From assembly GCA_900321645.1 (NCBI GenBank), contig ONWZ01000016.1, positions 1-15,519 of the forward strand: a stretch of 15,519 nt of DNA, written 5' to 3'. This stretch comes from an uncultured Eubacteriales bacterium (GTDB lineage Bacteria > Bacillota_I > Bacilli_A > RF39 > UBA660). A model generated the notes under the pieces. That model did no database searches. It was not told where the DNA came from and saw nothing but the letters and a program-made list of their open reading frames with translations. The translations under genes and the position numbers were made by a program. Positions 12,326 through 15,519 of the stretch are shown here, one piece after another (position 1 is the stretch's first letter; the number at the start of each line of letters is the position of its first letter).

Positions 12326-14434
12326 ATGAAAAGAAAAAGAATCAATAAGAAAAAATTGACAATAGCGATTATTATTTTGTTATTAATTCTTCTAGGGATA
12401 ACAATTGGGCTTTATTATCTACTCAATAAGAAGACAGAGCCAATTGAACATCTTGTATATGATGAATTTGAAATGATTGGTGGAAAAATAGATAACAATA
12501 CTTATTATCTTTTAGGGGCAAGTGATGATGTCAGTTTTGAAGTAATTAAAGAAGAGAATTTTAGTTATGAATTAACTGATAGTGAAGGTAATAAAGTAGA
12601 AAGTCAGCTTATTGGTGATAGTAATTTTAAAATTAAAGGCCCATCAACATTATATGAAGAAGGAAAAACTTATCATTTAAAATTAGACAATGGTAAATTT
12701 AAAGATGAAAAATATAAAGATGTTAAAAAAATTATCTTTAAGATTAGTAGACCGGCCAAGCAAGAAATGGCCTTAAAAGAAACGATTATCAAAAAGAAGG
12801 TTGATGATCTTGAAGTAACTGATAATTACCTTAAAGTAACTGGTGAATATAAAGAAAATGATATTATTGTTACTTACGATAATGATAAGTTAAAAGGATC
12901 CTATAAGATAATTAAACAAGATGGTGATAAATATACTTATAGTATTCCTAAAATAACTGATATGTTTGATGATATTGACTATTATGGGAAAGAAAGAATT
13001 AATCTTAGTAATTATGAAAATGATAAGAATTTAAATCTTTTTCTAACATCTTTTATTCATACTGTATATGCTAAAGAAGATGTAACGATAAGTAAGCCTG
13101 TATGGAATAAAAAAGATGGCACTTTAGAAGTAGGAATTGCAATATATACAACTGGTAAAAAAGAATTCCTAGTTAATCATGATGCCAAAGTAGAATTAAC
13201 CCTTGTTTTATCAGTAGATTTATATAAAGATATTAATTTAGAAGAACAAAATTATGTAACCGTAATCAATTATGATATGAAAATAAAGAATAATTTAAAT
13301 TATGAGAATGATAATTTTACGAGATTATTTGAAACAATCAAATTAAAAGATAATATTGAAAACTATGATACGAAATGGTTGGAAGATAGTTATGGCGGTT
13401 TAGAAACTGATAAAAAGAGTATTAATAAATCATTCGGTAAATTAACTATCGAAACTGAAGTCCCTGGATTATATTTAGATCTTGATTTAGGCACTTTAAT
13501 CGATATGAATACGAAGGGCTTTGTAAATAATTTATTAACTAGTAAGAATACTTTAACGGTTGGAGTTAATAATGATAAAGTATTTAGTAATTATACTTTT
13601 GATAACAAAGGAGAACTTAATTTTGCAGGTGATGAAAGCAATAAAATTGCTAGCAATATCAACACTAAACTAAGATTTATGAACAGTAATATTATGGATA
13701 CTAGGATAACTGCTGGTCTATATACTGATGGTAAATCGACAATTAAGATTAATACTGAAGATAAAAAACAAACTAAAATTGATTATGAAATTAGTGGCGA
13801 AAGTGGTGCTTATGCCAAATACTTAGTAAAAGTTAATGATGACGAGGAAACAACTATTTATGATGATAAAGAATCGCTAGCTAAGTATGAAAGAAAGATA
13901 AAAATAACAAGTAAAGAAAAAGAAGAAGAGAAAGAGAAGGAAGAAGAAAAACCTAAATATAAATATACAAAAGAACAAATAAAAGAGATGCTTCAAAGTG
14001 GTTATGATGAATTAGATGCTCTAGAAGCTTGGACTACACCAATGGGTACTTTAACGACGATGGTAATAAGTCAAAAAACAATTAATGTCGATGGCAACAC
14101 CTTTATCGCTACATGGACATATGATGATACAGCATCTTATACTTGTACTTATAATTATGTGACTGGTGCAATGAGCTGTGAAGGTTATAGCGATGCAGTT
14201 AATTATGTTAAAGGAACTTGTGATACTGTCCACGATGACTATTTAAATTATTTGGAAACGGGAGAAATACAAAATGAGGATGCTAAAGAATGGGATAATT
14301 TATATAGTGATATGGATGCTTGCTACTACGAAGCAATACCAAGTAGTGAACCTACTAACTTAAAAGAAGACATTCAAAGCATCTTAGATAAAAAAGAGCT
14401 TACCTTCGATGACCTTGGAGTATTAAAAGACTAA
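12326..14434 (+). CDS. Large membrane-anchored surface protein of unknown function
   Basis: The 702-residue protein begins with a basic stretch (RKRINKKK) and a single hydrophobic segment (about 11-33) without a clear signal-peptidase site, so it is probably a type II anchor with the bulk outside the cell. The outside part is rich in Lys, Asp, Glu, Asn and Tyr and in beta-type sequence. Residues about 529-548 are a run of Lys/Glu (EKEEEKEKEEEK). After it comes a C-terminal domain (about 550-702) with four Cys (CTYNYVTGAMSC, then two further on) that could form disulfides. Around 237-250, FLTSFIHTVYAKE resembles the end of a signal peptide. No sortase motif is present. The ribosome binding site is GAAGTGAGG, and the stop lies in a terminator hairpin. 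I recognise no family. Confidence 0.85.
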   Translation: MKRKRINKKKLTIAIIILLLILLGITIGLYYLLNKKTEPIEHLVYDEFEMIGGKIDNNTYYLLGASDDVSFEVIKEENFSYELTDSEGNKVESQLIGDSNFKIKGPSTLYEEGKTYHLKLDNGKFKDEKYKDVKKIIFKISRPAKQEMALKETIIKKKVDDLEVTDNYLKVTGEYKENDIIVTYDNDKLKGSYKIIKQDGDKYTYSIPKITDMFDDIDYYGKERINLSNYENDKNLNLFLTSFIHTVYAKEDVTISKPVWNKKDGTLEVGIAIYTTGKKEFLVNHDAKVELTLVLSVDLYKDINLEEQNYVTVINYDMKIKNNLNYENDNFTRLFETIKLKDNIENYDTKWLEDSYGGLETDKKSINKSFGKLTIETEVPGLYLDLDLGTLIDMNTKGFVNNLLTSKNTLTVGVNNDKVFSNYTFDNKGELNFAGDESNKIASNINTKLRFMNSNIMDTRITAGLYTDGKSTIKINTEDKKQTKIDYEISGESGAYAKYLVKVNDDEETTIYDDKESLAKYERKIKITSKEKEEEKEKEEEKPKYKYTKEQIKEMLQSGYDELDALEAWTTPMGTLTTMVISQKTINVDGNTFIATWTYDDTASYTCTYNYVTGAMSCEGYSDAVNYVKGTCDTVHDDYLNYLETGEIQNEDAKEWDNLYSDMDACYYEAIPSSEPTNLKEDIQSILDKKELTFDDLGVLKD

Positions 14435-14450
14435 TAATTAGTCTTTTTTT
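14425..14450 (+). terminator. Terminator of the surface protein gene
   Basis: A 9-bp stem, AAAGACTAA/TTAGTCTTT with a 3-base loop (14426-14446), is followed by four more T. It includes the TAA stop and separates the chromosomal surface gene from the RNA-nuclease cassette. Confidence 0.85.
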
Positions 14451-14451
14451 A

Positions 14452-14479
14452 TTTACTTTTTTGAAATAGGTGTTATACT
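14452..14479 (+). promoter_or_regulatory. Promoter of the structured RNA and putative nuclease gene
   Basis: TTTACT (14452-14457) and TATACT (14474-14479) preceded by TGT are spaced by 16 bases. It is the only promoter-like sequence found between the preceding terminator and the ORF at 14619. Transcription would begin near 14486. Confidence 0.6.
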
Positions 14480-14485
14480 GTATAT

Positions 14486-14600
14486 GTATCAATTACTTGC
14501 CAGGTGTTGGTATTTTAAAATTTGGTCGATAATTTATGCTTAAGGGCAAGAAGAAGTATATCTATTCGGGAGTTATCTAGTATGATAACTCTCTTTTTTT
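14486..14600 (+). ncRNA. Structured leader RNA or attenuator before the putative nuclease
   Basis: About 115 bases lie between the predicted start site and the end of a terminator. CTTGCC (14496-14501) pairs with GGCAAG (14545-14550) as a closing stem around an AU-rich inner part that contains the palindrome ATTTTAAAAT. GATAATT (14528-14534) can pair with AGTTATC (14571-14577), the 5' arm of the terminator, with one G-U pair. That gives a mutually exclusive anti-terminator. I do not recognise a riboswitch class: no T-box motif, and no direct repeats as in type III antitoxin RNAs. It could be a regulated leader or a separate small RNA working with the protein behind it. Confidence 0.5.
14568..14600 (+). 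terminator. Terminator between the structured RNA and its downstream gene
   Basis: A 10-bp stem, GGGAGTTATC/GATAACTCTC (one G-U pair) with a 6-base loop, is followed by seven T. The ribosome binding site GGAGG of the next gene begins only a few bases later. With no promoter in between, expression of that gene must rely on read-through. Confidence 0.85.
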
Positions 14601-14618
14601 GAAAGGAGGTTTAAATAC

Positions 14619-15365
14619 ATGAATCGAGGAATAAAAAATGAATATGATTTTGTTGATTTGTTTAACAACAAGTATTTCAGTGAATTAGATGATTATTGTA
14701 AATTGTTTTTGGAAAAATTATTTGATAAAAAAATTAATAATGATATTTTAATCACGTGTTGGAAAAATAGAGTGCCGCAGAAAGCAGATATATTTATCAA
14801 AATTAATAATAGTACTAAGGGCATTAGTTTGAAATGTGGAAACAGTAATTCAATGCATCATGAATCAATTCAAGACTTTAAAAGATATTTAGAAAATTTA
14901 GGAATACCATATAGTACTATAGATAAATATGTGAGCTATCATTATGGATATATGAAAAATGACTTAGGCAATATTGATTACTCAAAGTCATTAAGCGCTG
15001 AAGAATACAAAAGTTTCTATCAGAATGATATCGACAGTTTTAATAATTACATTAATAAGACAAGAATCATTGTAGATATGATTGATAGATTTATAGTTCG
15101 AGGAAGAAACTCTGACTATGATATTGATGCATTGATATGCGGCACTGTCGATGATTTTACATGGGTAATGAAACATGAAATATATGATCTAATCTTATCT
15201 AAACGATGTCTACATTTTACATCGCCGCACGTAGCTTGCTTAACATTAGGACCCAAAAAAAGAAATCTTGATGGTAATTCTAACAATTCCAAAGAACGAT
15301 ACATATTGTGTGTAAGATGGAATAACATTAGGCAAGATATTGATAATTTTAAAGGCCTTGCATAG
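14619..15365 (+). CDS. Unrecognised protein, possibly a PD-(D/E)xK-like nuclease, next to a structured RNA
   Basis: The 248-residue soluble protein has no family I can name. The start reads RGIKNEYDFVDLFNNKY, with Glu8 on a first helix. KADIFIKIN (55-63) and KGISLKCG (67-74) then form what looks like two adjacent strands, with Asp57 and Ser70-x-Lys72. Glu, Asp and x-x-Lys in this order resemble restriction-endonuclease-fold enzymes, although S-x-K replaces the usual (D/E)-x-K. NSMHHESIQDF (77-87) follows directly. Later conserved-looking parts are RFIVRGRNSDYDIDALICG and HFTSPHVACLTLGPKKR. The AGGAGG site is 9 bases before the ATG. The last codons (GGC CTT GCA) fall inside a tRNA-Gly-derived repeat. 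The stop is TAG, a minority choice here. Confidence 0.75.
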   Translation: MNRGIKNEYDFVDLFNNKYFSELDDYCKLFLEKLFDKKINNDILITCWKNRVPQKADIFIKINNSTKGISLKCGNSNSMHHESIQDFKRYLENLGIPYSTIDKYVSYHYGYMKNDLGNIDYSKSLSAEEYKSFYQNDIDSFNNYINKTRIIVDMIDRFIVRGRNSDYDIDALICGTVDDFTWVMKHEIYDLILSKRCLHFTSPHVACLTLGPKKRNLDGNSNNSKERYILCVRWNNIRQDIDNFKGLA

Positions 15366-15406
15366 TTGTGATGATTAGGGTTTGACTCTTACTGCTCCAT
15401 GAAAAA
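15354..15406 (+). repeat. Partial inverted copy of the tRNA-Gly 3' half
   Basis: On the plus strand GGCCTTGC (15354-15361), TGTGA (15367-15371), GGGTTTGACTC (15378-15388) and TGCTCCATGAAAAA (15393-15406) occur in the same order as in the tRNA-Gly on the minus strand. Their counterparts are 15474-15481, 15463-15467, 15449-15459 and 15427-15440. The copy thus covers the anticodon arm, T arm, acceptor 3' strand with CCA and 5 bases beyond. It is decayed: the 3' strand of the T stem is lost and the anticodon loop is changed. It starts within the last codons of the upstream gene. It may be an attachment-site remnant or the end of a mobile element. Confidence 0.7.
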
Positions 15407-15424
15407 AACCGATTTACTCGGTTT
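15402..15424 (-). terminator. Terminator of tRNA-Gly
   Basis: A 7-bp stem, AAACCGA/TCGGTTT with a 5-base loop (15406-15424), is followed by a run of T on the minus strand, 10 bases after the tRNA 3' end. On the plus strand the same hairpin is followed by AATTTTT and may weakly end the putative nuclease transcript. Confidence 0.8.
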
Positions 15425-15433
15425 AATTTTTCA

Positions 15434-15508
15434 TGGAGCAGATGAGGGGAGTCAAACCCCCGTCACAGCCTTGGCAAGGCCGTATTCTAGTCGTTGAACC
15501 ACATCTGC
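15434..15508 (-). tRNA. tRNA-Gly, anticodon GCC
   Basis: All four arms fold. The acceptor is GCAGATG/CATCTGC with an encoded TCCA end, the D stem GTTC/GAAT, and the anticodon stem CGGCC/GGCTG with loop TTGCCAA (GCC). The variable region is 4 bases and the T stem is GGGGG/CCCCT. Length is 75 bases. It reads glycine codons GGC and GGU. Two features are unusual. The D-loop AACGACTA lacks the invariant GG, and the T-loop TTTGACT has U where C56 is nearly universal. If the D-loop is numbered with G18 and A19, the usual G19-C56 contact would become A19-U56. Such loss of the GG pair is known from Staphylococcus tRNA-Gly used in cell wall synthesis. It is still clearly intact and followed by a terminator. 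Confidence 0.93.
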
Positions 15509-15519
15509 AAGTAAGTTAA

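Noticed and set aside
14486..14600. T-box riboswitch for glycine
   Set aside because: No AGGGUGGNACCGCG antiterminator core or stem I layout is visible; only a short GGC-containing match to the anticodon.
14486..14600. Type III antitoxin RNA
   Set aside because: There are no tandem repeats of 20-40 bases; only the gene layout is similar. Kept as an open analogy.
14991..15328. Minus-strand frames antisense to the putative nuclease gene
   Set aside because: No ribosome binding sites or promoter, and the protein sequences look random.
15393..15440. A single long hairpin terminator with the 14-bp repeat as its stem
   Set aside because: The inner 7-bp stem with the T-run explains termination; the outer 14 bp match the tRNA 3' end and its flank and are better seen as a duplication.
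15354..15508. Classical prophage or island attachment site pair at tRNA-Gly
   Set aside because: The two copies are inverted rather than direct, no integrase is present, and they are only tens of bases apart.
1..15519. CRISPR array or insertion sequence
   Set aside because: No regularly spaced direct repeats and no transposase-like sequence were seen in any frame.

Overview
The window is strongly AT-rich and gene-dense. It uses the standard genetic code: Trp is TGG and TGA is never needed as a sense codon. Gene content is that of a low-GC Gram-positive: rpsF-ssb-rpsR, der and engB, a SpoVIF-like sporulation protein, a YugP-type peptidase, a CCA-encoding tRNA, GGAGG/GGTGAT ribosome binding sites and TATAAT promoters often preceded by TGn. 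I infer a Bacilli-like Firmicute, plausibly an uncultured gut lineage near Erysipelotrichales or the Mollicutes-related groups. The lineage is not proven from this window.

Layout. 1-900 (minus): promoter, structured leader, then rpsF, ssb and the start of rpsR. 927-1850 (minus): a zinc-ribbon membrane protein and a SpoVIF-like protein. 1829-4349 (minus): one operon, engB-der-small HExxH protein. 4335-5296 (plus): a PflX-like radical SAM protein, convergent with a cysS-yugP operon (5295-7440, minus) and sharing its terminator. 7446-7912 (minus): a deoxyribosyltransferase-like protein, divergent from gmk (7951-8570, plus). 8556-9249 (minus): an unrecognised protein with weak ADP-ribosyltransferase-like features and its own strong promoter. 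9248-11146 (minus): a HerA-like ATPase coupled to a 99-residue helical protein. 11176-12302 (plus): a CPBP membrane protease. 12326-14450 (plus): a large membrane-anchored surface protein.

The right end (14452-15508) is the most unusual part. A promoter drives a short structured RNA that ends in a strong intrinsic terminator. Directly behind the terminator, with no second promoter, lies a 248-residue protein with a possible PD-(D/E)xK nuclease-like motif set (E8, D57, S70-x-K72). The end of this gene runs into a partial, inverted copy of the 3' half of a tRNA-Gly(GCC) gene. The intact tRNA-Gly lies on the opposite strand about 30 bp further on, and its D- and T-loops are atypical. The layout RNA, terminator, putative nuclease, tRNA-derived end is my best candidate for an undescribed system, either a mobile cassette or an RNA-controlled effector.

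Most of the rest is housekeeping: ribosome assembly (S6, S18, Der, EngB), replication and repair (SSB, perhaps the HerA-like ATPase), Cys-tRNA charging, GMP phosphorylation and membrane proteolysis. Three operons are tied together by TAATG stop-start overlaps. No intergenic stretch exceeds 300 bases; the longest, 14435-14618, holds the promoter and structured RNA described above.
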